Shown: positions 46,306-54,457 of the stretch, piece by piece
How positions within the stretch are numbered: position 1 is the first letter of the stretch
Layout: the number at the start of each line of letters is the position of its first letter
Assembly (NCBI RefSeq): GCF_000582685.1
Contig: NZ_KK073768.1
Span: forward strand, 2,896,883 to 2,960,882
Direction of reading: 5' to 3'
From: [Scytonema hofmanni] UTEX 2349
GTDB taxonomy: Bacteria; Cyanobacteriota; Cyanobacteriia; Cyanobacteriales; Nostocaceae
DNA: 64,000 bases
The notes under the pieces: model-generated
Databases searched by the model: none
Seen by the model: only the letters and a program-made list of their open reading frames with translations
What the model was told of the DNA's origin: nothing
Translations under genes and position numbers: made by a program

Positions 46306-48651
46306 TTAACGCGCTGGGCAAGCAGCAGCAGTGCTAAAAGGATGTTGAGAGCCTGTATTGGTAGGATCGTATGCGGTGAGAACTACCTGACCTTTATCGT
46401 TGAATATCCATCCTTGGGCAGGAACGCGTCTGGCAGTTACAGTGGTTGCAGGCTTTATAGTTGCACTAGGAGAATTACCGGAACTGGCAACAGGTTGTAG
46501 CAAATCAACGCGGACATTATTACTGCTGAGAGCTTGATTAGGACTTGTTGGTAAACCACCGCGTCCAGTGACAACAAATTCATTGCCGATGCCTTGTCTA
46601 CAAGGACTTTGAGCAATTTTTTGTTTGGTATCTGTGACAGTTTCTGGCAATTCAACTAACCCGCGACTGGGGTCAACTTCTGGTGGTTGAATGCTGATAG
46701 TACCATTTAGTTGGGGTTGTTGCGAAAAAGCAGTAATGTCACTTGTGGATAGATTTATCGGATTTAAATCTGGAACACCTAATCTCTCAAGGTCTGCTAG
46801 ACTACGTTCTACTAGCCCAAAGATGCGGGGAGAATTGATTGTAATATTTCCTCCTCGACCTTGGGAAGCATTAGCGGTGATATCGTTATTTTCTGAAGGT
46901 ACGGCTATCACAAAGCCTCGGTAATTTGGCAGATTATTGATAAAAATGTTGCCACCATTACCGTCTCCACCAGCAGAGGTAGAAATTTCACTATTGCCGC
47001 GCATACGCAAGTAATCTTGCACGTTTAAGTAAATATTTCCGCCATTTCCTGACTTAGCTGTAGCATTGATACCTCCTTGGTTATCCAAAAAAATAGAGCG
47101 AGATTTCACGTTAATATCGCCGGCATTTCCTGTACCTTCACTACTTGCAGTTATTTCAGCCCCATCCCGAATAATTAACTTTCCAGTTTCCAAGTTTATC
47201 GCACCACCATTAGCTGTTGTATCTCCAAAGGCTCTACTAGATATAGCACTGTTAGAGCCAATCACATCCGTTGACTCAGAAGCCTTTAAAACTAATGAAG
47301 CTGCGTTTCCTTGGCTGAAAGTAAAAGTTACCAGTAGTGCCCCATCTTCTACCCGGAGCCGTTTTGTTTCTACAGTTAACCTAGCACCATTACCGCTTGC
47401 TGTTCCCTGGACAACAGTACCTAAGGCAGTGGAAATAGCACCATTGTCTGATATGCCATTTAGTGTCACAGATTCAGAAGCGTTGACAATTGTGTTACCA
47501 GCAGTGCCAACACCATAAGTATCCGATCCGACCTGTGAACCACCGCGTTGGATAAACTGTCTAGTTCGCAGAATTAAATTGCCTCCAGTACCGTTGCCAT
47601 TTTGGGAGACGGCTGTATATAAAGTGCTAGGAACCAAACCTTTTTCTGATACTCCCGTGCCGATGACTTCCAAAGTATCTGAAGCATTAACGCTAACAGT
47701 TCCCCCAGCTTCAGAGCCAGTAAAAGCAAAAATTCCAGAACCATCAGTCAGTTTGACATTTCTACCTTGTACTTGAATATCTCCAGCACCTGCATTGCTA
47801 CTAGTGTCTATTGATGCCTTTCCAGACAAAAAAATGTCCCCCAAAGAAGACACATTTTCATATCCCAACTGCCAGCCTTTGTCTATGGGTGTCAAACTGA
47901 CTACACTAGAACCTGCGACACTGCCAACTTCAATTCTGCCACCATCAGCGATTAAATTTCCTCCTTCCAGGTTCACACTACCCCCTACAAGAGCGAGAGT
48001 TTTACCGGCTTGGACTACAAGACCGGGGGGAGTTAATCCTCTTGTAAAGGTAAAATCTTCTGAATCAAAGCTGAGATTGTTACCCTGACCCTGTACGCGA
48101 ATTTCTCCGGGGTTATCTCGAAACCGTAAACCAACGGGAATATTCACCTGTAATAAAGGTGGTGCTTGCGGGTTGGTGGCACTAAATTCAAACCCGTTGT
48201 CAAATAGAAGACTGTTTGCCGAACTTCCCAAAAAGGAACCACGCACATCTAAACTAGAATTCGGTCCAAAGAAAATTCCGTTAGGATTTATCAAGAAGAG
48301 ATTGGCGTTACCTAATACACCTAATGTCCCCAAAATATTAGAGCGATTTACCCCAGTGACGCGGGTGAGAATGTTTCCAACCCCGTCTGGATTGGAAAAA
48401 TAGGCTGCTCTTCCGGCATTGACGTTAAATTCGCCAAAACTATGGAAAAGGTTTTCCCCGCGTCTTGCACCTCCATTAATCTGATCGATTTGATTGATGG
48501 GAATGTCGTTAATTGCTTGATTTGGCTGTCCAACTGTGGAAGTTTCTGCGCCCAAACTGTTATCTGGAGTGATTTGCGCTTTCGCACTGGTCATTAAACC
48601 AAAGGTGCAAAAAAAGGTTAATAGAAAGAGGGTTTTCCAACTCTGTTCCAT
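46306..48651 (-). CDS. TpsA exoprotein 4 (short filamentous hemagglutinin)
   Basis: The protein has 781 residues, half the size of its neighbours. Its TPS domain is of another subtype: ITPDNSLGAETSTVGQ, GENLFHSFGEFNVNAGRAAYF, then NLFLINPNGIFFGPNSSLD, as in exoprotein 5. The beta-helix region is short and less repetitive. The tail (ELPETVTDTKQKIAQSPCRQGIG ... AAACPAR) is the common one with two Cys. It has the best promoter of the array. It may differ in function from the long adhesins. Confidence 0.9.
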   Translation of the reverse strand: MEQSWKTLFLLTFFCTFGLMTSAKAQITPDNSLGAETSTVGQPNQAINDIPINQIDQINGGARRGENLFHSFGEFNVNAGRAAYFSNPDGVGNILTRVTGVNRSNILGTLGVLGNANLFLINPNGIFFGPNSSLDVRGSFLGSSANSLLFDNGFEFSATNPQAPPLLQVNIPVGLRFRDNPGEIRVQGQGNNLSFDSEDFTFTRGLTPPGLVVQAGKTLALVGGSVNLEGGNLIADGGRIEVGSVAGSSVVSLTPIDKGWQLGYENVSSLGDIFLSGKASIDTSSNAGAGDIQVQGRNVKLTDGSGIFAFTGSEAGGTVSVNASDTLEVIGTGVSEKGLVPSTLYTAVSQNGNGTGGNLILRTRQFIQRGGSQVGSDTYGVGTAGNTIVNASESVTLNGISDNGAISTALGTVVQGTASGNGARLTVETKRLRVEDGALLVTFTFSQGNAASLVLKASESTDVIGSNSAISSRAFGDTTANGGAINLETGKLIIRDGAEITASSEGTGNAGDINVKSRSIFLDNQGGINATAKSGNGGNIYLNVQDYLRMRGNSEISTSAGGDGNGGNIFINNLPNYRGFVIAVPSENNDITANASQGRGGNITINSPRIFGLVERSLADLERLGVPDLNPINLSTSDITAFSQQPQLNGTISIQPPEVDPSRGLVELPETVTDTKQKIAQSPCRQGIGNEFVVTGRGGLPTSPNQALSSNNVRVDLLQPVASSGNSPSATIKPATTVTARRVPAQGWIFNDKGQVVLTAYDPTNTGSQHPFSTAAACPAR

Positions 48652-48672
48652 ATCGTACTTACCTTTTTAGGT

Positions 48673-48701
48673 TTTATACCAGATTATCTTTTTTTTGTCA
48701 A
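48673..48701 (-). promoter_or_regulatory. predicted sigma70-type promoter of exoprotein 4
   Basis: Minus strand: TTGACA (48696-48701), exactly 17 bp, TATAAA (48673-48678). The start codon is 22 bases further. It lies in the conserved spacer (48652-48719, 68 bp); other copies have TAACAA or TGGCAA at the -10 position. An AAGGTAAG Shine-Dalgarno candidate precedes the ATG. Confidence 0.65.
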
Positions 48702-48719
48702 TAAAATTGTCAAAAAATA

Positions 48720-48733
48720 TTAACGCGCAGGAC
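48720..48733 (-). pseudogene. second orphan TpsA 3' end
   Basis: The minus strand encodes the last residues (PAR and stop) of a TpsA gene next to the standard spacer, then breaks off into C-rich repeat DNA. The remaining bases match the orphan end at 40637. Confidence 0.6.
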
Positions 48734-49126
48734 CTCACCCCCTTCCCCTCTCCTTAACAAGGCTACGGTGTACACACAAGTTACAGATTTTTGATTCGGT
48801 ATAGAAGCCCCGACGATTAAAATCGCGGCTACATGAACAAAGTCCGCGATTAGGCGGACTAAATTGTTATACGAAAAACATCAATATAAACTCGTAGTCC
48901 CGACGATTAAAATCGCGGCTACACGAACAAAGTCCGCGATTAGGCGGACTAAATTGTTACACGAAAAACATAAATAAGTAGTCAGACAGAATTAATTACA
49001 CAATGTCATTGCGAGGAACGAAGCAATGACTGTAAATATTTTTGTCCGACTATTTATAAACTCGTAGTAAGCGCAAAGAGCGCTTATTTTAGGCACTGAA
49101 GTGCCTACTACAAAGTTAAAAAAATG
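48734..49126. repeat. repeat-filled junction with Uma2 remnant
   Basis: At 48783-48804 the plus strand encodes QIFDSV and stop, the end of a Uma2 gene; 43 of 44 bases (48783-48826) match the Uma2 3' end at 41490-41533. Two copies of the double-hairpin element follow (48808-48860, 48898-48950). Then come a TCATTGCGAGGAACGAAGC repeat, an AAGCGC/GCGCTT hairpin and the GGCACT/AGTGCC hairpin. There is no intact gene. Confidence 0.8.
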
Positions 49127-52100
49127 TTAACGTGCAGGACAAGCAGCGGCAGTTCTAAAAGAACGTTGAGAATCTGTATTGGTGGGATCGTATGCTGTGA
49201 GAACTACCTGATCTTTATCGTTAAATATCCATCCTTGGGCTGGTACGCGTCTGGCAGTAACAGTGGTTGCAGGCTTTATATTTGCGCTAGGAGAATTGCC
49301 GGAACTGGCAACAGGCTGTAGCAAATCAACGCGAACATTATCACTGCTGAGAGTTTCATTAGGAGTTGTTGGTAATCCCCCACGTCCAGTGACAACAAAT
49401 TCATTGCCTAAACCTTGTCTACAAGGATTTTGAGCAACTTGTTGAGTGGTATCTGTGACAGTTTCTGGTAGTTCAACTAACCCGCGACTGGGGTCAACAT
49501 CTGGGGAATCAACTTGTACAGGAAGGCTTAAAGACGGATTATCTCGTGAAATGGCAGTGATGTCACTTGTTGGTAATTGTCTGGGATCTAAATCGTCAGG
49601 ACGTAATCTCTGCAAATCTGCTGCGCTGAGTGGGGCTATGCCAAACAAAGTAGCATTAATTATTACTTGCCCACCGCTACCGTTGCCAGCATTGGCGGTA
49701 ATGTCGTTATTTTGGGGAAAAGCGACAATGAAAGGAGAGTTGATTGTGATGTTACCGCCGTTTCCACCTTGTTGACCGCCTGCGTTAGCAGAAATAAGGC
49801 TTTCGTTACGCAACCGGATAAAGTTTCGTAATGTCAAATTGATGTTACCACCGTTAGCTGATTGAGTTGAGGCGTTGATAATTCCGCGATCGAGGGTTAA
49901 GCTATTTCCTGTAATGGATAGATTACCGCCTTGTCCCTGTCCCTGACTATCTACCGTTACTTCAGCACCGTCACTAATCGCAATTGTTGGGAACCTATTC
50001 TGCTCTTGTTGAATGGTGATATTTCCCCCATTACCTGTAGAGCCAGAAGCAGTGTTAGCAAATATACCACTATTAACTCCAGTAAAAGATACGCGATCGC
50101 TTGCACTAATCGTCACGTTGCCTGCATTTCCATTACTTAAAGTATTGGCTATTATTTGAGCGCCATTGGTGAAAGATAAGTTTTTTGTGGAGATTTGAAT
50201 ACCACCTGCATTGCCGATGGCGTTTTGTTGCACATTACTTCGGATGCCACTGGTAACTGTATTGCTTCCTACCCCCGAAGCAAAGATACTATCGCTAGCT
50301 TGGATTTTGACTGTGCCTGCGTCTCCTGTGGCAAAAGTGCTGGCATTTATAATCGCACCATTGAAGAGAGAAAGTGTTCCTGTAGTGATGTCAATGCCAC
50401 CAGCGTTGCCTACAGCATTCCCTTGCACGGTGCTGAAGATTCCAGAAGAAAATCCAGTACTTCCGACCCCATCAAGAGAGATATCGCTAGCTTGGATTTT
50501 GACGATGCCTGCATCTCCCATGCCAGATGTAATAACACTTAGAGAAGCTCCATTTTTCAGAGAAAGTGTTCCTGTAGTAATGTCAATGCCACCAGCATTG
50601 CCCGTTCCTCCAGACCCCACTGTACTAAAGATGTCACTATCTCCAGCAAGGGAAATATCTCCATTTTCTGTCCGAAGCGTCACGTTGCCTGCATTTCCTG
50701 TGCCAAAGATGCTGGAACTGATTTGAGAACCATTTGTTAAGGCGATCGCATCACCAACTTGTAGTGATATATTGCCGGCAGATCCATTCCCTGTATTTCT
50801 CGCTCTTAATAAAGCGTCATCAGTGAAGATAGAACTAGCGTTGATGGTAACGTTGCCCGCATTACCACTGGCTCCTGACAGCACATCGCTAAAAATACCA
50901 CTACGATTTCCGTCTGAATCGCGACCAGCAATCCTAACAGTGCCACTAGCTTGAACAGTTATGTTACCAGCATTATTCTCTTGTCCAGCACGAACTAAAG
51001 TTTGCAGTTGGGCACCATCAGTTAGGGTAAGATTTCTCGTGGTAATATCAATTTTACCAGCATTGCCCATTCCTCCAGACTCCACTGTACTAAAGATGTC
51101 ACTATCTCCAGCAAGGGAAATATCTCCATTTTCTGCCCGAAGCGTCACATCACCTGCATTTCCTCTGCCAGAGATGCTGGAATTTATTGATGAACCATTT
51201 GTTAAGGCGATCGCGTCACCAACTTGTAGTGATATATTGCCGGCAGATCCATTCCCTGTATTTCTCGCTCTTAATAAAGCGTCATCAGTGAAGATAGAAT
51301 TAGCATTAATGGTAATACTGCCGCCATCACCGCTGGCTCCTGACTGCACTTCGCTAAAAATACCACTACGAATTCCGTCTGAATCGCGACCAGCAATCCT
51401 AACAGTGCCACTAGCTTGAACAGTTATGTTACCAGCATTATTCTCTTGTCCAGCGCGAACTAAAGTTTGCAGTTGAGAACCATCAGTTAGGGAAAGATTT
51501 CTGGTGATAATATCAATTTTCCCAGCATTGCCCATTCCTCCAGACTCAACCGTACTGAAGATGTCACTCCCTCCAGCAAAGGAAATATCTCCATTTTCTG
51601 CCCGAAGCGTCACATCACCTGCATTTCCTGTGCCAGAGATGCTGGAATTTATTACAGAACCATTTGTTAAAGCGATCGCGTCACCAGCTTGTAACGATAT
51701 ATTGCCGGCAGATCCATTACCTTCATTTCTCGCTCTTAATGAAGCGTCATCAGTGGAGATAGAGCCAGCGTTGATGGTAACGTTGCCCGCATTCCCACTG
51801 GCTCCTGACAGCACATCGCTAAAAATACCACTACGAATTCCGTCTGAATCGCGACCAGCAATCCTAACAGTGCCACTAGCTTGAACAGTTATGTTACCAG
51901 CATTACCCTGTTGTCCAGCGCGAACTAAAGTTTGCAGTTGAGAACCATCAGTTAGGGAAAGATTTCTGGTGATAATATCAATTTTCCCAGCATTGCCTAT
52001 TCCTCCAGACTCCACCGTACTGAAGATGTCACTCCCAGCAAAGGAAATATCTCCATTTTCTGCCCGAAGCGTCACGTTGCCTGCATTTCCTGTGCCAGAG

Positions 52101-53920
52101 ATGCTGGAACTGATTTGAGTAGCATTTGTTAAGGCGATCGCATCACCAACTTGTAATGATATATTGCCGGCAGATCCATTACCTTGATTTCTCGCTCTTA
52201 ATAAAGCATCATCAGTGAAGATAGAGCCAGCGTTGATGAAAATGTTGCCCGCATTACCGCTGGCTTCTGACAGTACATCGCTAAAAATACCACTAGAATT
52301 TCCGTCTAAATCGCTACCAGCAATCCTAACAGTGCCACTAGCTTGAACAGTTATGTTACCAGCATTTCCTGTGCCAAAGATGCTGGAACTGATTTGAGTA
52401 CCATTTGTTAAGGCGATCGCATCACTAACTTGTAGTGATATATTGCCGGCAGATCCATTACCTTCATTTCTCGCTCTTAATAAAGCGTTATCAGTGAAGA
52501 TAGAGCCAGCGTTGATGATAATGTTGCCCGCATTACCGCTGGCTCCTGACAGCACATCGCTAAAAATACTACTAGAATTTCCATCTGAATCGCGACCAAC
52601 AATCCTAACAGTGCCAGTCGGAACATCAATCCTCACATTGCCACCATTTCCCTGCCCATTTTCACGAACACTGGATTGCAATGGTGATCCATCGAGCAAA
52701 GAAAATGAGCCAGCTTTGATAGTAATGTCACCCCCCTGACCATTTCGCGTTACATTACTAAATACATTAGTGCTATTAATAGAAACTTCATTGCGGGCAT
52801 TGAGAGAAATATCGCCAGCGCTACCAGAGCCAAAGTTAGTGGAATTCAAGTCCCCTAAGTTCATGACAAATGAACCAGTTGTAATGCCGATATTACCACC
52901 ATTAGCAATAGTTCCCGTGTTGACATTATTCTCAATTCGGCTTTGATTTATTCTTGTTTCTCCCGTTGCATTCAGGGTAATATTTCCGGCTGAATTGTTA
53001 GCCGTTTCTAAATTACTGGCAATGCCAGCAGTCAGTAAACTTAGTCCAGAGATGCCGATATTTCGAGCGTTGATATCAATACTTCCACCACCCAATTGAT
53101 TAGCAATGACATTGATTCCTGCCCGATTGGTCAGAGATACATCACCTCGCGTTACACCATCGGGAAAATTCAAGGTTTGATTAGCATTAATTCCAACGGT
53201 TCCTGCTGCTGTCAAACCTCCTAACTGTACTCGACCTCCAGTAGCCTGCAAAACACCACCATCTAAATTGACATTTCCACCTACTAAAGTTAGATTCTGT
53301 CCTACTGGTACTTCCAAAGTGGGATTATTAAACCCACTTGAGATGCCTGCTAAACCATTATTTTGACCAAGACCCTGTACGCTAATTTCTCCCGGACTAT
53401 CCCGAAATCGCAAACCAATGGGAATATTTACGGTTAATAATGGTGGTGCTTGGGGGTTGGTGGCACTAAACTCAAACCCGTTGTCAAATAAAAGACTGTT
53501 TGCCGAACTTCCAAAAAAGGAACCACCTAAATCTAAACTGGCATTGGGTCCAAAGAAAATTCCGTTGGGATTAATCAAGAAAAGATTGGCATTACCCAAT
53601 ACACCTAATGTTCCCAAAATATTAGAGCGATTTATCCCAGTAACGCGGGTGAGAATGTTTGCGATTCCCGCTGGATTGGAAAAATATACTAGCTGTCCAT
53701 TATTAACGTTGAATTCCTGAAAACTGTGGAAAAGGTTTGCCCCACGAGTTGCACCCCCACCAATCCGATCAAAGGAAATACCTTGAATACTATCAGGATT
53801 AATATTAGAATTTTCTGCACCCAAACTGTTATCTGGAGTGATTTGCGCTCTAACGCTGGTCATCAAACCCAGAGTGCAACAGGTAGTCAAGAGAAAAAGC
53901 GTTTTCCAATTCGGTTTCAT
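49127..53920 (-). CDS. TpsA exoprotein 5 (filamentous hemagglutinin, modular)
   Basis: The protein has about 1597 residues from ATG 53920 (MKPNWKTLFLL); the frame opens 46 codons earlier, without a signal peptide at its N-terminus. The signal peptide ends SVRAQ. The TPS domain has NLFHSFQEFNVNNG and NLFLINPNGIFFGPNASLD. The body has four to five ~155-residue modules (IFTDDALLRARNEGNGSAGN, GDISFAGSDIFSTVES, VQASGTVRIAGRDSDG), then blocks shared with exoproteins 1 and 2 (VKIQASDISLDGVGST). The common C-terminal tail with NPCRQG and AACPAR closes it. It is the exoprotein gene nearest the TpsB gene, 537 bp downstream of it. Confidence 0.9.
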   Translation of the reverse strand: MKPNWKTLFLLTTCCTLGLMTSVRAQITPDNSLGAENSNINPDSIQGISFDRIGGGATRGANLFHSFQEFNVNNGQLVYFSNPAGIANILTRVTGINRSNILGTLGVLGNANLFLINPNGIFFGPNASLDLGGSFFGSSANSLLFDNGFEFSATNPQAPPLLTVNIPIGLRFRDSPGEISVQGLGQNNGLAGISSGFNNPTLEVPVGQNLTLVGGNVNLDGGVLQATGGRVQLGGLTAAGTVGINANQTLNFPDGVTRGDVSLTNRAGINVIANQLGGGSIDINARNIGISGLSLLTAGIASNLETANNSAGNITLNATGETRINQSRIENNVNTGTIANGGNIGITTGSFVMNLGDLNSTNFGSGSAGDISLNARNEVSINSTNVFSNVTRNGQGGDITIKAGSFSLLDGSPLQSSVRENGQGNGGNVRIDVPTGTVRIVGRDSDGNSSSIFSDVLSGASGNAGNIIINAGSIFTDNALLRARNEGNGSAGNISLQVSDAIALTNGTQISSSIFGTGNAGNITVQASGTVRIAGSDLDGNSSGIFSDVLSEASGNAGNIFINAGSIFTDDALLRARNQGNGSAGNISLQVGDAIALTNATQISSSISGTGNAGNVTLRAENGDISFAGSDIFSTVESGGIGNAGKIDIITRNLSLTDGSQLQTLVRAGQQGNAGNITVQASGTVRIAGRDSDGIRSGIFSDVLSGASGNAGNVTINAGSISTDDASLRARNEGNGSAGNISLQAGDAIALTNGSVINSSISGTGNAGDVTLRAENGDISFAGGSDIFSTVESGGMGNAGKIDIITRNLSLTDGSQLQTLVRAGQENNAGNITVQASGTVRIAGRDSDGIRSGIFSEVQSGASGDGGSITINANSIFTDDALLRARNTGNGSAGNISLQVGDAIALTNGSSINSSISGRGNAGDVTLRAENGDISLAGDSDIFSTVESGGMGNAGKIDITTRNLTLTDGAQLQTLVRAGQENNAGNITVQASGTVRIAGRDSDGNRSGIFSDVLSGASGNAGNVTINASSIFTDDALLRARNTGNGSAGNISLQVGDAIALTNGSQISSSIFGTGNAGNVTLRTENGDISLAGDSDIFSTVGSGGTGNAGGIDITTGTLSLKNGASLSVITSGMGDAGIVKIQASDISLDGVGSTGFSSGIFSTVQGNAVGNAGGIDITTGTLSLFNGAIINASTFATGDAGTVKIQASDSIFASGVGSNTVTSGIRSNVQQNAIGNAGGIQISTKNLSFTNGAQIIANTLSNGNAGNVTISASDRVSFTGVNSGIFANTASGSTGNGGNITIQQEQNRFPTIAISDGAEVTVDSQGQGQGGNLSITGNSLTLDRGIINASTQSANGGNINLTLRNFIRLRNESLISANAGGQQGGNGGNITINSPFIVAFPQNNDITANAGNGSGGQVIINATLFGIAPLSAADLQRLRPDDLDPRQLPTSDITAISRDNPSLSLPVQVDSPDVDPSRGLVELPETVTDTTQQVAQNPCRQGLGNEFVVTGRGGLPTTPNETLSSDNVRVDLLQPVASSGNSPSANIKPATTVTARRVPAQGWIFNDKDQVVLTAYDPTNTDSQRSFRTAAACPAR
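50700..52620 (-). repeat. tandem ~465-bp coding modules in exoprotein 5
   Basis: The word GCGTTGATGGTAACG or close variants recurs near 50832, 51302, 51770, 52229 and 52510. Spacings are about 470, 468, 459 and 281 bp, the last module being short. Modules are highly similar and frame-neutral, so copy number can change without breaking the protein. Confidence 0.85.
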
Positions 53921-54457
53921 AATCTTTTGTGGTAATAAATTTTCAAAAGGTGTGTTGTTGATTTGAAATAATGCTTCGGTGCGACTTATTCTTGAAACCC
54001 TCTGGTAAACCTCCCCCCTACAAAGACCTTGGTTTTGCGTTGCTCTCCTACCCTGCAATAAATTGCGGGCTAATAGCCTAAGTCCACAAAGCGTGGACTG
54101 GAAATTTCTCCTTTATGTAACAGAATGTAAAAGCCTTATAACCTTTGCGATTACTTCGCTTCACTCCGTTACGCTCGTAATGACATACCTGTAAATTTTT
54201 CAGCAAGCCCTACTTAGTCCTCTTTAGAGGACTTTAGCTATTAGCCTTGGAATTAATTCCAAGGCGGGATAGCAACGAAGCCAGAAAGTGAAAAAATGTA
54301 AGTCATGTTTCTCGCAAACCTAACCCCCAACCCCTTCCCTACAAGGGAAGGGGAGCAAGAATCAAAGCCTCTCGGACTGTGGGGGAGAGGAATGGAAGCG
54401 GGGTTTCCATAAGTTGCACCGAAGCGTCAATTAGGATTTTCAATTATTTACCGACGC
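53921..54457. other. spacer between TpsB gene and exoprotein 5
   Basis: There is no gene in 537 bp. It holds a C-rich/G-rich hairpin (CCCCTTCCCT at 54331 and AGGGAAGGGG at 54344). It also holds an inverted pair of GGCTAATAGC-type sequences (near 54068 and 54235) with AGTCCTC/GAGGACT hairpins, and the word TACTTCGCTTCACTCCGTTACG. The 67-bp spacer of the other exoprotein genes is absent, so this gene is likely controlled differently or read through from tpsB. Confidence 0.6.

Noticed and set aside
50700..52620. Regular repeats considered as a CRISPR-like array
   Set aside because: Period of about 465 bp, fully coding, no 20-50 bp repeats with unique spacers and no cas genes.
31454..54000. Many long plus-strand ORFs opposite the exoprotein genes
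   Set aside because: They are Pro/Leu/Ser-rich mirror translations of the repetitive Gly/Asn-rich exoproteins. They recur in step with the paralogs and lack start signals.
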